From assembly GCF_015354405.1 (NCBI RefSeq), contig NZ_JADKYP010000011.1, forward strand, positions 87,617-151,616: DNA of 64,000 bases, written 5' to 3'. Positions 44,840 to 53,961 of this stretch are shown here, one piece after another (position 1 is the stretch's first letter; every line of letters begins with the position of its first letter). The translations under genes were made by a program, and so were the position numbers. The notes beneath the pieces are model-generated. The model was not told the origin of the DNA. It was given only the letters and a program-made list of their open reading frames with translations, and searched no databases. Source of the stretch: Nocardia sp. BSTN01 (GTDB lineage Bacteria > Actinomycetota > Actinomycetes > Mycobacteriales > Mycobacteriaceae).

Positions 44840-46711
44840 TCAGCTCCGGCGGATGGAGCCCTCCGGATCGAAACCATTGTTGTCCAAGGGGATCCAGCCC
44901 TTGGCGGCGAGCTCCCGATCGGTCGCACCGGCGCCGACGAGCCCGCGGTTGGAGTTCATATCGCTGATCAGCTCGGAGACCGGATGCGAATCGCTGTAGT
45001 GATAGCCCTGGGCGAGCGCGAAGCCGAGTTCGGTCAGCACGGCCGCCTGGTATTCGGTTTCCACACCCTCGGCGATGACCTGGAGATCCAGCGACTTGCT
45101 CAGCGCCGCAATCACTCCCAGCAGCGGTGGAGCGGGCGAATCGGACCGGATCGCGGCGACGAACGACTGGTCGACCTTGAGAATATCGCTGGGGATGGTG
45201 GCCAATCGGCTCAGCGAGGAGTAGCCGGTGCCGAAATCGTCGATGGCGATCCGAACGCCGCTGTCGCGCAATTGGTGCAGGTTCGCGATGGCGGTCTGGG
45301 ATTCGGCGGCCAGTTCACTCTCGGTGACCTCCAGGACGAGTTGATCGGCCGGCCAGCCGGTATCGGCGAGGATGCCCGAGACCCGGTCGGCATAGTTGCT
45401 CTCGGCCAATTCGAGACCGCTGACGTTGACGTTCAGGGTCAGATCGAGCTGGGTGAAGGTCTGCTGCAGCCGGGCCGCATCGGCACACGCGCGCCGCAGG
45501 ACCAGCTCGTCGAGGTCGGAGATCAGGTCGTATTCCTCGGCGACCCGGATCAGCCCCTCGGTGGTCACATCGGGCTGGGCGCTGGACGACCAGCGCAGCA
45601 GCGCCTCCACGCCGACCGCCTGGGCGCCGTCCTCACCGAGGCTCACGATGGGCTGATAGTGCACGTCCAGCGCACCGGTATCGATGGCCTCGCGCAGTTC
45701 TACCGCCAGCGGCAGCTGCCGCGACGACTCCAGCACCGTGCGGTTGCGCCCGGCCTGCTTGGCTCGGTACAGACCCACATCGGCGCGACTGACCAGCAGC
45801 GATCCGGATTCGCCGGGCTGCCAGGAGGTGACACCCGCCGAACATCCCGTGGTGACCGCGGCCCGCAGCTGTTCGGTCAGCAGGATCGCGGCCTGTTCCG
45901 TGGTATTGGGCAACAACAGCGCGAACGCGTCGCCGCCGTATCGGGCCAGCAGCTGATCCGGGCCCAGCAGTTTCGACCAGGTGTCGCCGACGCGCTGCAG
46001 CACGGCATCGCCGGCGCGATGGCCGAGATGATCGTTGATCTTCTGGAACCGGTCCAGGTCGACCAGGACCAGCGCCAGGCCCTGCCCGGTCCGCCCGGCA
46101 TGTCCGATGGCGCTGTTGAGGGCGCGATCGAAACCGCGGCGGTTCAACAACCCGGTGAGCGTATCGATATCGGCGTCCGAGGCCATCCGGGTGAGGATGC
46201 CGACCACGATGCCGACGCCGACCGTGATACCGGCCGGAATGATGCCCGACCACCAGGGCAGACCCCGGGACGGCACCACCCACAGACAGAGCACGACCGC
46301 GAAGCCCACGTGTGCCCCGGCCAGGCGCCAGGCGAAGAAGATCGCGGCATCGGCGGCGACGAAGACGTAGAAGGCGGCGAGCGTGATCGCGCCGACGGTG
46401 TTCGGGAACCAGTGCACGGCGATGGTGACCAGCACGGTCGCCACCGCGACATACCCGTGGTGCACCCAGTGCGGCTGGCGCGGGCCCCAGATCAGCAGGC
46501 TCACGCCGAGCAACAGCGCGACCGCGGCGGCGGAGCCGACCAGCGGGCGGTTGCCCTCGTCTCCCGGTGCGATGGCAGTGATCAGCAGGCCCAGGACCCC
46601 ACCCATGACGTAGAACGCCCCGGTGGTCCGAGCCATGACCATTGCCGTCGCCAGCGCCGATGCCGCCCGAACCTGCGTGCGGGTATCGCCGCGAGACCCG
46701 AGTCCTCGCAC
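44840..46711 (-). CDS. Membrane GGDEF-EAL protein with degenerate GGDEF motif
   Basis: A 623-residue c-di-GMP signalling protein. About seven hydrophobic segments (residues 20-180) form a sensory membrane region, then a GGDEF domain (about 190-345) and an EAL domain (about 360-600). The cyclase active-site motif reads RYGGDAFALLLP, so the catalytic Glu of GGDEF is Ala, while the DLDRFQKIND metal site is intact. The EAL domain keeps VGVEALLRW, EVTESE, IDDFGTGYSSL, the K of LKVDQSF and EGVET. So it should degrade c-di-GMP and probably cannot make it; the GGDAF domain may sense GTP. GTG 46711 is chosen because TAGGCT lies seven bases upstream (leaderless type). Confidence 0.88.
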   Translation of the reverse strand: MRGLGSRGDTRTQVRAASALATAMVMARTTGAFYVMGGVLGLLITAIAPGDEGNRPLVGSAAAVALLLGVSLLIWGPRQPHWVHHGYVAVATVLVTIAVHWFPNTVGAITLAAFYVFVAADAAIFFAWRLAGAHVGFAVVLCLWVVPSRGLPWWSGIIPAGITVGVGIVVGILTRMASDADIDTLTGLLNRRGFDRALNSAIGHAGRTGQGLALVLVDLDRFQKINDHLGHRAGDAVLQRVGDTWSKLLGPDQLLARYGGDAFALLLPNTTEQAAILLTEQLRAAVTTGCSAGVTSWQPGESGSLLVSRADVGLYRAKQAGRNRTVLESSRQLPLAVELREAIDTGALDVHYQPIVSLGEDGAQAVGVEALLRWSSSAQPDVTTEGLIRVAEEYDLISDLDELVLRRACADAARLQQTFTQLDLTLNVNVSGLELAESNYADRVSGILADTGWPADQLVLEVTESELAAESQTAIANLHQLRDSGVRIAIDDFGTGYSSLSRLATIPSDILKVDQSFVAAIRSDSPAPPLLGVIAALSKSLDLQVIAEGVETEYQAAVLTELGFALAQGYHYSDSHPVSELISDMNSNRGLVGAGATDRELAAKGWIPLDNNGFDPEGSIRRS

Positions 46712-46818
46712 GCTGTCCAGCCTAGACAACGCGGTGCATAGCAGTAGTGACAACCGCCGGATTCGAGGCCGAAGTCACCGCTGCCGAGCCGCGGACATCA
46801 CCGCGACAGGCCGCACCG

Positions 46819-48081
46819 TCAGCGCGGCGGCTCGAGCACCTCGCGGCCCACGAACGGAACCAGCGCGGCGGGCACCCGGACCGAGCCGTCGGCCTGCTGG
46901 TGATTTTCCAGCAACGCGACGATCCACCGCGTGGTCGCGAGGGTGCCGTTGAGGGTCGCGGCGATCTGCGGCTTGCCACTCTCGTCCCGATAGCGCACCG
47001 ACAGGCGGCGGGCCTGGAAGGTGGTGCAATTCGAGGTCGAGGTGAGTTCGCGATAGGTCTGCTGGGTCGGCACCCAGGCCTCGCAGTCGAATTTGCGGGC
47101 GGCCGAGCTGCCGAGATCGCCACCGGCCACGTCGATGACCCGGTACGGGACCTCGATCGCGGCGAGCATCTCCTTCTCCCAGTTCAGCAGGCGGCGGTGT
47201 TCGGCGTCGGCGTCCTCGGGACGGCAGTAGACGAACATCTCGACCTTGTCGAACTGATGTACGCGGATGATGCCGCGGGTGTCCTTGCCGTAGCTGCCGG
47301 CCTCGCGGCGGAAGCACGACGACCAGCCGGCATAGCGCTTCGGGCCGCCGCTCAGATCGAGGATCTCGCCCGAGTGGTAGCCGGCCAGCGGGACCTCCGA
47401 TGTGCCGACCAGGTACAGATCGTCGTCGTCGAGGTGGTAGACCTCGGCCGAATGCTGCCCCAGGAAGCCCGTTCCGGCCATGATCTCCGGGCGCACGAGA
47501 ACCGGCGGGATCATCATGGTGAAACCGTTGGCGACCGCGCGCTGGGCGGCCAGCTGGAGCAGACCGAGCTGCAGCAGGGCGCCGTAGCCGGTCAGGAAGT
47601 AGAACCGGGCGCCCGAGACCTTGGCGCCACGCTCCATGTCGATCAGTCCGAGCGCCTCGCCCAGGTCGAGATGATCGCGCGGGGAAAAGTCGAATTCGGT
47701 GGGAGCGCCCACGGTTTCGAGCAGAACGAAATCGTCCTCGCCGCCCGCGGGTGCGCCCTCCTGCACGACGTTCGAGATCGCGCGGTGGGCGCTGTCGAGT
47801 TCGGCGTCGGCGGCGTTCTCGGCGGCCTCGGCCTCCTTCACCTTCGCCGACAACTCCTGCGCGTGCGCGAGCAACGTCGCGCGCTCGTCCGGGGAAGCCT
47901 TGCCGACCTTCTTGCCCAGCGCCTTCTGCTCGGCGCGCAGGTTGTCCGCCGTCGCGACCGCGGCGCGGCGGGCGGCATCCGCCTCGAGCAGGGCATCCAC
48001 CAGCGCCGGGTCCTCACCGCGGGCGCGCTGCGAGGCACGGACCGCTTCGGGATTCTCGCGCAGGAATCGGAGGTCGATCAT
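46819..48081 (-). CDS. serS: Seryl-tRNA synthetase
   Basis: A 420-residue class II synthetase that charges tRNA-Ser and tRNA-Sec-type acceptors. The N-terminal coiled-coil arm (about 30-110) is followed by motif 1 region, motif 2 [26 protein letters not shown]-like core ([11 protein letters not shown] and RVHQFDKVE) and motif 3 [18 protein letters not shown] near the C-terminus. ATG 48081 begins [15 protein letters not shown], the usual bacterial SerRS start; TAGGCT lies eight bases upstream, so the message is probably leaderless. Position matches Rv3834c. Confidence 0.97.
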   Translation of the reverse strand: MIDLRFLRENPEAVRASQRARGEDPALVDALLEADAARRAAVATADNLRAEQKALGKKVGKASPDERATLLAHAQELSAKVKEAEAAENAADAELDSAHRAISNVVQEGAPAGGEDDFVLLETVGAPTEFDFSPRDHLDLGEALGLIDMERGAKVSGARFYFLTGYGALLQLGLLQLAAQRAVANGFTMMIPPVLVRPEIMAGTGFLGQHSAEVYHLDDDDLYLVGTSEVPLAGYHSGEILDLSGGPKRYAGWSSCFRREAGSYGKDTRGIIRVHQFDKVEMFVYCRPEDADAEHRRLLNWEKEMLAAIEVPYRVIDVAGGDLGSSAARKFDCEAWVPTQQTYRELTSTSNCTTFQARRLSVRYRDESGKPQIAATLNGTLATTRWIVALLENHQQADGSVRVPAALVPFVGREVLEPPR

Positions 48082-48186
48082 GGGCAATCAGCCTAGTGGG
48101 AGGTGTCCACCGCATTTTCTGTGGATCCGGTGAAATCCGAACCGATCGTGGCAGGCCCCGCGCGGCGCCTGCCATGATGGACGGCG

Positions 48187-49341
48187 ATGTCCTCCGACGA
48201 TGGGGCGCCAGCGGCGCCGGAACCGGGAAACGAAGAATCCGACATGCCTCGCCGCAGGCGTGCCGGGGCGAACCGTCGCCGCCCGTTGCCGGGCGCCGGA
48301 AAACGCTCCGGGGACGGCAAGGCGCTGCACCCGCATCGGCTGCGGTGGGGATTGCTCGCGGTCGCCGTCGGCGCCGTGGTGGCGGCCCTGGTGACGCTGT
48401 CCATCTCGGGATTTCGCAGTTCGCACGGGTTGGAGGCGCACGATCCCGGGTCGGGCAAGGCGCCCGCCGGGCGCGCCGACGCCGCCTTCGGCTCCGCCAA
48501 GTCGGGTGACTGCCTCACCTGGACCAGCGCCAAAACCCTGGATCTGACCAAGGTCAACTGCGCCGACAAACATCTGTTCGAGGTGACCGCCGACATCGAC
48601 CTGAGCAAATATCCGGGCCGCGAATTCGGGCCGGGCTCGGCCTTCCCCGATTCGCTGCGCTTCGGCGAGCTGCGCGACGAACACTGCGCCTCGGCCGCGG
48701 CCGCCTACCTCGGTGGCCGGCTCGACCCGCGGGGTCGGTTCGTGGTCGGCATGGTCAACCCGGGTGAACCGGGCTGGCGCAACGGCGACCGGACCATCCG
48801 GTGCGGATTGCAGTTGGTGAGCGCCACGGGTAGCGCGACGCAGCAGACCGTGGGCCGGGTCCGCGACAGCGACCAGTCCCGTGTCTTCGATCCGGGCACC
48901 TGCATCGGCATCAATCAGAATCTGCCGACCAACGAACCGGTCCCCTGCGGTCAGCCGCACGCCTACGAGGTGATGTCGACGGTGGATCTCGGCACCCACT
49001 TCAACGGTGGCCCGCCGGCGAACGCCGATCAGGACAAGTTCATGCAGGACGAATGCGCCCGCGCCGCAGGCGATTACCTCGGCGGTCAGGACGCGCTGAT
49101 CAACAAGACCCTGACCATCTTCTGGGACAACCTCGACGCCCGCAGCTGGCTGGTCGGCAGTCACAAGCTGAATTGCCTGGTGGGCAAGGGCTCTCAGGAC
49201 GGATTCGCGACGATCACCGGATCGGCCAAGGGCGATGTGCTGATCGACGGCCAGGCACCGGTGCCACCGCCGAGTTCCGGGCGTTCCACCCCGGCCCCGC
49301 TGCCGGGCGCGGCGCCCGCGCCGATTCCACCGCAGCGCTGA
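48187..49341 (+). CDS. Septum-formation-family membrane protein (Rv3835 type)
   Basis: A 384-residue protein with a basic cytoplasmic N-terminus (RRRRAGANRRRP), one membrane helix at about 52-75 and a large outer part. The outer part contains two similar cysteine-bearing units: GDCLTW...VNCADKHLFEV...HCASAAAAYLGG and GTCIGI...VPCGQPHAYEV...ECARAAGDYLGG, the repeated xCxxPHxxEV pattern of the actinobacterial 'septum formation' family, then a Pro-rich tail. Probably disulfide-stabilised outside. Function unproven. It is divergent from serS and 4 bp upstream of the metalloprotease gene, as in Rv3835-Rv3836. Confidence 0.82.
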   Translation: MSSDDGAPAAPEPGNEESDMPRRRRAGANRRRPLPGAGKRSGDGKALHPHRLRWGLLAVAVGAVVAALVTLSISGFRSSHGLEAHDPGSGKAPAGRADAAFGSAKSGDCLTWTSAKTLDLTKVNCADKHLFEVTADIDLSKYPGREFGPGSAFPDSLRFGELRDEHCASAAAAYLGGRLDPRGRFVVGMVNPGEPGWRNGDRTIRCGLQLVSATGSATQQTVGRVRDSDQSRVFDPGTCIGINQNLPTNEPVPCGQPHAYEVMSTVDLGTHFNGGPPANADQDKFMQDECARAAGDYLGGQDALINKTLTIFWDNLDARSWLVGSHKLNCLVGKGSQDGFATITGSAKGDVLIDGQAPVPPPSSGRSTPAPLPGAAPAPIPPQR

Positions 49342-49345
49342 CGCC

Positions 49346-49699
49346 ATGCCGGTGTCGATGTCGGAGAGCCGGTTCGAGGAACTGGTCGGCGATGCGCTGG
49401 ATACGATTCCGCCCGCACTCGCCGGGGCGATCGAGAACGTGGTGGTGCTGATCGAGGCCCGCAATCCCGAGGATCCGCATCTGCTCGGGCTGTATCACGG
49501 CATCGCCCTGACCGACCGGGTGGACAGTCAGTACGGCGGCGCGCTCCCGGACACCGTCACCATCTATCGCGACACGATTCTGGACATGTGCGACGACGAA
49601 CGGCAGGTCGTCGAGGAAGTGGCCATCACGGTGATCCATGAGATAGCTCACTATTTCGGGATCGACGAAGAACGGCTGCATCAGCTCGGTTGGGGCTAG
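49346..49699 (+). CDS. Small zincin metallopeptidase (HExxH; Rv3836 type)
   Basis: A 117-residue protein of the minimal metalloprotease family (MMP_TTHA0227). The zinc motif HEIAHYFGIDEERLHQLG near the C-terminus supplies two His plus a third (HQLGWG). The N-terminal half has IPPALAGAIENVVVLIEARNP, typical of the family. No signal peptide, so cytoplasmic. Start ATG 49346 is four bases past the preceding stop, so it is translated with the septum-formation-type gene. Substrate unknown. Confidence 0.9.
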   Translation: MPVSMSESRFEELVGDALDTIPPALAGAIENVVVLIEARNPEDPHLLGLYHGIALTDRVDSQYGGALPDTVTIYRDTILDMCDDERQVVEEVAITVIHEIAHYFGIDEERLHQLGWG

Positions 49700-49897
49700 T
49701 CTTTCCGCGCGTAGCGGGTAAAGTCGAATCGATTCGTGACTCGAGGGAACCGAACAGGGGGCCGTCGCGTCCAATCATCTCGTAGGGGGAATTCTCGTGG
49801 TTCCACCGACGGGTCTGCCGGATCCTCTGTGCCGGAACAGCACTGGGCTCGGGCAGTCTCGACACTTGCACAGCCGCCACAAGAAGGAGTTCGAGTC

Positions 49898-50209
49898 ATG
49901 GTTGGTTTGCTCGGTGTACAGCCCGAAGTCGTTCTCGCGGCCTCGGCGGAACTCGATCTGCTCGCCGAACGTCTCACGGCTGCCGCCGCTTTGAGCGGCC
50001 CGGCCACCCACGTCGTCCCCGCCGGCGCCGAAGAGGTGTCCGTCGCCGCGGCGACCCATCTGAACGAGGGCGCGCTCAGCCACGACCGCGCGGCCGCGCA
50101 GGCCATCCTCGAATTGCACCACGCGGCCGCGATCCTGCGTCAGCAGCTGGCGTCGTACATCGCCGAGGACGCGATCAACGCGGCCGGCACCGCCGCGATT
50201 CAGTTCTGA
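49898..50209 (+). CDS. PE-family-like protein
   Basis: A 103-residue helical-hairpin protein resembling the PE domain. It has Pro-Glu at residues 9-10 (GVQPE), a long Ala-rich helix, the turn HVVPAGAEEVSVAAATHL corresponding to the PE 'VVPAAADEVS' region, and a second helix with the type VII export signal YIAED (Y87-x3-D91). It lacks any C-terminal extension. ATG 49898 has AAGAAGGAG upstream. The frame is open 54 codons further upstream without support. Directly followed by a PPE-like and an EspG-like gene, so the three form one secretion unit. Confidence 0.82.
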   Translation: MVGLLGVQPEVVLAASAELDLLAERLTAAAALSGPATHVVPAGAEEVSVAAATHLNEGALSHDRAAAQAILELHHAAAILRQQLASYIAEDAINAAGTAAIQF

Positions 50210-50252
50210 CCGGCACGATCCTTCACCACACCATTCGTTCAGGGGAGAGACA

Positions 50253-51428
50253 ATGACTGCAGGGATCACCGGAATCTATTGGCTGCCCCGGCTGGCCGAG
50301 GGCAACTCGAGTCTGCTGACCGCGGGTCCGCACGCCGTTCCGGCCGCTGCCGCGGCCACGGCATGGGGTGGTCTCACGGCGGCGTGGGTCGACGCGACCG
50401 CCACCGTCACCCGGGTGATGGCCGAACTCGGTGTCGGCATGGTCGGTCTCAACGGCGCCGTCGCACTGACCAAACTCGCCGGCTTCACCGGCTGGGCCGA
50501 ACAGCAGGGCATGCAGGCGGCGGCGATGGCGGCCAAGGCGTCCGCCCATGCCACCGCCAATACCGTTGCCACCCTTGCCATGCCGAGCCTGCCGGAGATC
50601 GCCGCTGTGGACGCCGCGCGCGTCGCGGCACATGCGCACGGCGGCGATCTGGACGGCAGTGCCGAGGTGGCGGAGGCCGCCAAGGCCGCCCTGGATGTGC
50701 AGGCCGCACTGGTCATGGACACCTACGAATCCACCGTCGAGGCCATGACGGCGACTCCGGCCGAGTTCCTGACGCCGCCGCCGATCGCGGCGGGCGCCGG
50801 GGTGGCCGACAGCGGCGCCGAGGCGGCTTCACAGAACACCAGCAGCGACCCGGTGCAGACGGCCATCGGTGTGGCGCAGGCGCTCGCGACCGATCCGGGC
50901 GTGATCAGCGCCGCCACCCAGGCGGCCAATGTCGCCGGATCGGTGGCGACGACGGGCGTATCCACGGTGGGCAATGTGGCCGGTACCGCGATCGCCGCGG
51001 CGACCAGCCATGCCGCGCCCGCCGCGAGCATGTCGCCGATGATGATGGGCGGCATCGGTGGTGTCGCCGCCGCCGGTGGCGCCGCGGCCGCCACGCGTGC
51101 CGTGTCCTTCGGTGGAAGCTCCGTCGGGATCGGCAACGGCGCAGGCATGCTGCAACTCCCCGAGGGCTGGGGTGCCGGCAATGTGATCGGCGCTCCGGCC
51201 GCGACCGCTCCGGTGGCGGAGACGGCACCCGTCGCGCAGATGGGCGCACCGGCTCCGGCCCGCGCGAACAACGCCGCCGGTAACCCGCTGCTGGGCCGCC
51301 AGGTGAACAGCGACGACGACGAGGGCGAGCACCAGGGCAACGAGTACCTGCGTGGCGAGCACTTCGCCGACGGACGGGTCATCGCGCCCGGCGTCATCGG
51401 AGCAGACCCGGCCGCGGGAGCGCGCTAA
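50253..51428 (+). CDS. PPE-family-like protein
   Basis: A 391-residue protein. Residues about 1-165 are Ala-rich helices corresponding to the PPE domain: YWLPRLAEGNSSLLTAG replaces the classic PPE motif, TAWGGLTAAW gives W38-G-G, and FTGWAEQQGMQAAAMAAKA resembles the W-containing turn. Later come hydrophobic Ala/Gly/Met-rich parts (about 230-290) and a hydrophilic acidic end (SDDDEGEHQGNEYLRGEHF). ATG 50253 lies 43 bp after the PE stop; GGGGAG upstream. Expected to pair with the PE protein through the N-terminal helices and to need EspG as chaperone. Confidence 0.8.
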   Translation: MTAGITGIYWLPRLAEGNSSLLTAGPHAVPAAAAATAWGGLTAAWVDATATVTRVMAELGVGMVGLNGAVALTKLAGFTGWAEQQGMQAAAMAAKASAHATANTVATLAMPSLPEIAAVDAARVAAHAHGGDLDGSAEVAEAAKAALDVQAALVMDTYESTVEAMTATPAEFLTPPPIAAGAGVADSGAEAASQNTSSDPVQTAIGVAQALATDPGVISAATQAANVAGSVATTGVSTVGNVAGTAIAAATSHAAPAASMSPMMMGGIGGVAAAGGAAAATRAVSFGGSSVGIGNGAGMLQLPEGWGAGNVIGAPAATAPVAETAPVAQMGAPAPARANNAAGNPLLGRQVNSDDDEGEHQGNEYLRGEHFADGRVIAPGVIGADPAAGAR

Positions 51429-52262
51429 GTGACCGTGCTCGGCGCCGGCCGCGGGCCGTCGATGCTCGAGTCCGTCGTGTTGTCGCTCGACGAGATGCAG
51501 TTTCTGCTCGAGAAACTGGAGATCGACGAGGTGCCTGTCGTACTGGATGCGAGGGGCCGCTACGACAACGTCGTGGACCACGACCGGGCGATGACCGCGG
51601 CCGCCGAATCACTCACCGCGCGTGAGCTGCTCGTCGACGGAGTCGTACATCACGACCTCGAAGACCGGCTGCGCGGGCTGTACCGCCCGCACTGGGTGAT
51701 CTCGATGCGCTGGTACGTCGGCGAGCGAGTGAACCGATTCTGCCTCGCCAAGGGCGACAATCTCGATGTCGTCGCCCTGCGCGGGCCGAATTCCTACAGC
51801 ATCGACGAGGCGGGACACGACCTGCCGGGCACGATCATGGCGGCGCTGGGTCCGGCGGAGGCACTCGAGCTCAGCGGAATGAATGTTCTCACCGAGGAAC
51901 TCAAGCCGATTCTCGGTGATGCCGGGGATGCCGCGACCACCGCGCGGCGCCTGGAGCGAGTGGGGCGGCCGCCCCGCGACGCGCAGGCGCTGGCGTCGGC
52001 ACTGGTCGAAATCCATTCGCACGCCTCGATCGTCGGCGTGGTGTACAACGATGCCAGCCGCGACATCTCCGACGGGATGATCGCGGTGTACAACACCCGC
52101 AACGGGCGATTCATCGGGGTCACCACCCGCTCCGACGACGAGGTCATGTGGACCTCGCTGGCCAGCGGGACACCGGGCCGACTGCGCACCGCGATCAAGG
52201 ACCTCATCGACAAGCTCCCGCTCCGTGAGGATTTCAAGCCGGCGGCACGCGGAATCGGCTAA
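51429..52262 (+). CDS. espG: EspG-family type VII secretion chaperone
   Basis: A 277-residue cytosolic protein like ESX secretion-associated EspG proteins, which hold the exposed tip of PPE proteins until export. The opening SVVLSLDEMQFLLEKLEIDEVP is the family's characteristic N-terminal segment; later parts have YRPHWVISMRWY, HSHASIVGVVYN and an alternating beta/alpha pattern. GTG 51429 follows the PPE stop with no gap, so PPE and EspG are translationally coupled. The gene ends four bases into the convergent phosphatase gene. The ESX membrane machine (EccB-E, MycP) is not in this window. Confidence 0.85.
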   Translation: MTVLGAGRGPSMLESVVLSLDEMQFLLEKLEIDEVPVVLDARGRYDNVVDHDRAMTAAAESLTARELLVDGVVHHDLEDRLRGLYRPHWVISMRWYVGERVNRFCLAKGDNLDVVALRGPNSYSIDEAGHDLPGTIMAALGPAEALELSGMNVLTEELKPILGDAGDAATTARRLERVGRPPRDAQALASALVEIHSHASIVGVVYNDASRDISDGMIAVYNTRNGRFIGVTTRSDDEVMWTSLASGTPGRLRTAIKDLIDKLPLREDFKPAARGIG

Positions 52263-52960
52263 CCCATCGGGTCGTCGGCCTTCGGTTCGACCTTGTATCC
52301 GAACGGCGGGGTGTAGCGGCCCCAGCGGACACAGGTCCAACCGCCGTCGGCGGTCGGCGCCAACTCGATGGTCTCGGTGTTGTCCAGATGGTTGTTGGTC
52401 GTGAACGGCGGTGCGACGCCGGTGAGTTCGCGGGCCGCCAGTCGCATCGCGGCACCGTGGCTGACCAGCAGCACATCGCGCGATGCCGAGCCGGGGAGCA
52501 GGTAGTCGTCCCGAAGTTGTTCCAGCACGGGCAGATACCGCTCGAGGACCTCCTCGCCGGATTCGCCGCCGGGCAGCCGCGTATGTAGCTCACCCAGATG
52601 CCAGGAACGGTAGACCCGCTGGAATTCTCGATGCGCCGCTTCGGAATTCTGCCCCTCCAGTTCGCCGACCTGTACCTCGTACACACCGTCGGTCACCTCG
52701 GCCGCCACACCGGTCACCGATTCGATATGGCCCGCGGTCTGCTGGGCACGCAGCGCCACCGAGGAGTACAACCGCACCGGCGGTACGGCCAGCCGCGCCG
52801 CGAACGACTTCGCCTGCGCCACACCGCGTTCGGTCAGCGGTAGACCCGGAACCCGGGTATCCAGAAGTTTCGCGACGTTGCCCTCGGTCTCGCCGTGACG
52901 GACCAGCACCAACCTGCCGGAACCGCGGACGGGATCGCGGTTCGCACCGGTTTCACTCAT
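52259..52960 (-). CDS. Histidine phosphatase (phosphoglycerate-mutase superfamily, Rv3837c type)
   Basis: A 233-residue phosphatase/mutase. The catalytic RHGETEGN is near residue 21, the arginine in SSVALRAQQT around 65, Glu in the VGELEGQ region and the second His in VSHGAAMRL. This is a broad family covering sugar-phosphate phosphatases and phosphoglycerate mutases; I cannot tell the substrate. ATG/GTG overlap: its start overlaps the stop of pheA (four bases), so it is expressed with pheA, as in Rv3837c-Rv3838c. Its stop lies inside the end of espG. Confidence 0.9.
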   Translation of the reverse strand: MSETGANRDPVRGSGRLVLVRHGETEGNVAKLLDTRVPGLPLTERGVAQAKSFAARLAVPPVRLYSSVALRAQQTAGHIESVTGVAAEVTDGVYEVQVGELEGQNSEAAHREFQRVYRSWHLGELHTRLPGGESGEEVLERYLPVLEQLRDDYLLPGSASRDVLLVSHGAAMRLAARELTGVAPPFTTNNHLDNTETIELAPTADGGWTCVRWGRYTPPFGYKVEPKADDPMG

Positions 52961-53877
52961 GAGGCGTCCACCCCCTTTTTCACATCGTCCAACCAGACCG
53001 CCGCCGGCTCGTCGGCGGGCGGCGGCGAACCACTCGGTGAACTGGCCGGCCAGGAGCCCAGATAGCGGATCCGCCCGGCGGTCCGGTGCAGCGCCTTGAG
53101 GGCCTCGGCGACGGCGGTGTCGTCGATATGGCCGACACAGTCCAGATAGAAGCGATAGGTACCCATCCCGGTGCGCGTCGGCCGGGATTCGATGCGGGTC
53201 AGATCCACACCGCGCGTGGCGAATTCGGCGAACACCCGCATCAGCGAACCGGGTTCGTTCGCCAGTTCGAGCACCACCAGCGAGGTGCGGTCGGCGCCCG
53301 TGCGGGCCGGCGCCTCACGTGGCGGGGTGACCAGCACGAAACGGGTGATGGCCTGGTCGTGGTCGGCGACGCCGGTGGCCAGTTCGATGAGGTTCAGCCG
53401 CTGACCGGCCAGGGCGGTCGAAACCGCCGCGTCGGCATGGCCGGCCACCACATCCTCGGCTGCCGCCGCGTTGGAGGCCGAGGTGTACAGCGTCGCCTGC
53501 GGCATCCGATCCGCCAGCCACAACCGCACCTGCGCGGCCGCCACGGGATAGGCCGCGACGGTGCGCACTCGCGACAGCACCGTTCCGGGTTTCGCCACGA
53601 TCGTGAACGCCACGTCGAGCTCGGTTTCGGCGATGATCTGCAGCCGCGGGCCCACCGCGAGCGCGTCCAGGGTCGCCGAAATGGAACCCTCGACGGAGCT
53701 CTCGATCGGCACCACCGCGCCGTCGGCCGCACCGGACCGGACCATCTCGAGTGTCGCGCCCTGACTGGGTGCGGCGATCCGCTCCACCGGCTCGTCGAAG
53801 GCCCCGTCCGATTCGAGTCGGGCCAGGGCCATCTCGGTAAAAGTTCCCGACGGTCCGAAATAGGCGATACGCGGCAC
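52957..53877 (-). CDS. pheA: Prephenate dehydratase
   Basis: Converts prephenate to phenylpyruvate in phenylalanine biosynthesis. The 306-residue protein has a catalytic periplasmic-binding-like domain (1-185) with FGPSGTFTEMAL and the essential Thr in ITRFVLV, followed by a regulatory ACT domain with LANEPGSL and the phenylalanine-binding ESRPTRTG. No chorismate mutase domain, so this is the monofunctional type. A Pro-rich tail of about 25 residues follows ACT. Start GTG 53877; TAATGT lies seven bases upstream (leaderless type). Feedback inhibition by Phe through ACT is expected. Confidence 0.96.
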   Translation of the reverse strand: MPRIAYFGPSGTFTEMALARLESDGAFDEPVERIAAPSQGATLEMVRSGAADGAVVPIESSVEGSISATLDALAVGPRLQIIAETELDVAFTIVAKPGTVLSRVRTVAAYPVAAAQVRLWLADRMPQATLYTSASNAAAAEDVVAGHADAAVSTALAGQRLNLIELATGVADHDQAITRFVLVTPPREAPARTGADRTSLVVLELANEPGSLMRVFAEFATRGVDLTRIESRPTRTGMGTYRFYLDCVGHIDDTAVAEALKALHRTAGRIRYLGSWPASSPSGSPPPADEPAAVWLDDVKKGVDAS

Positions 53878-53961
53878 GGATACGACATTACTGGCAGTTG
53901 GCTGCGCGCTCGCCGTTTGTGCGTACCCAGCGGTAACAGCCCAGGTCGCGGCCGGGCGCGA

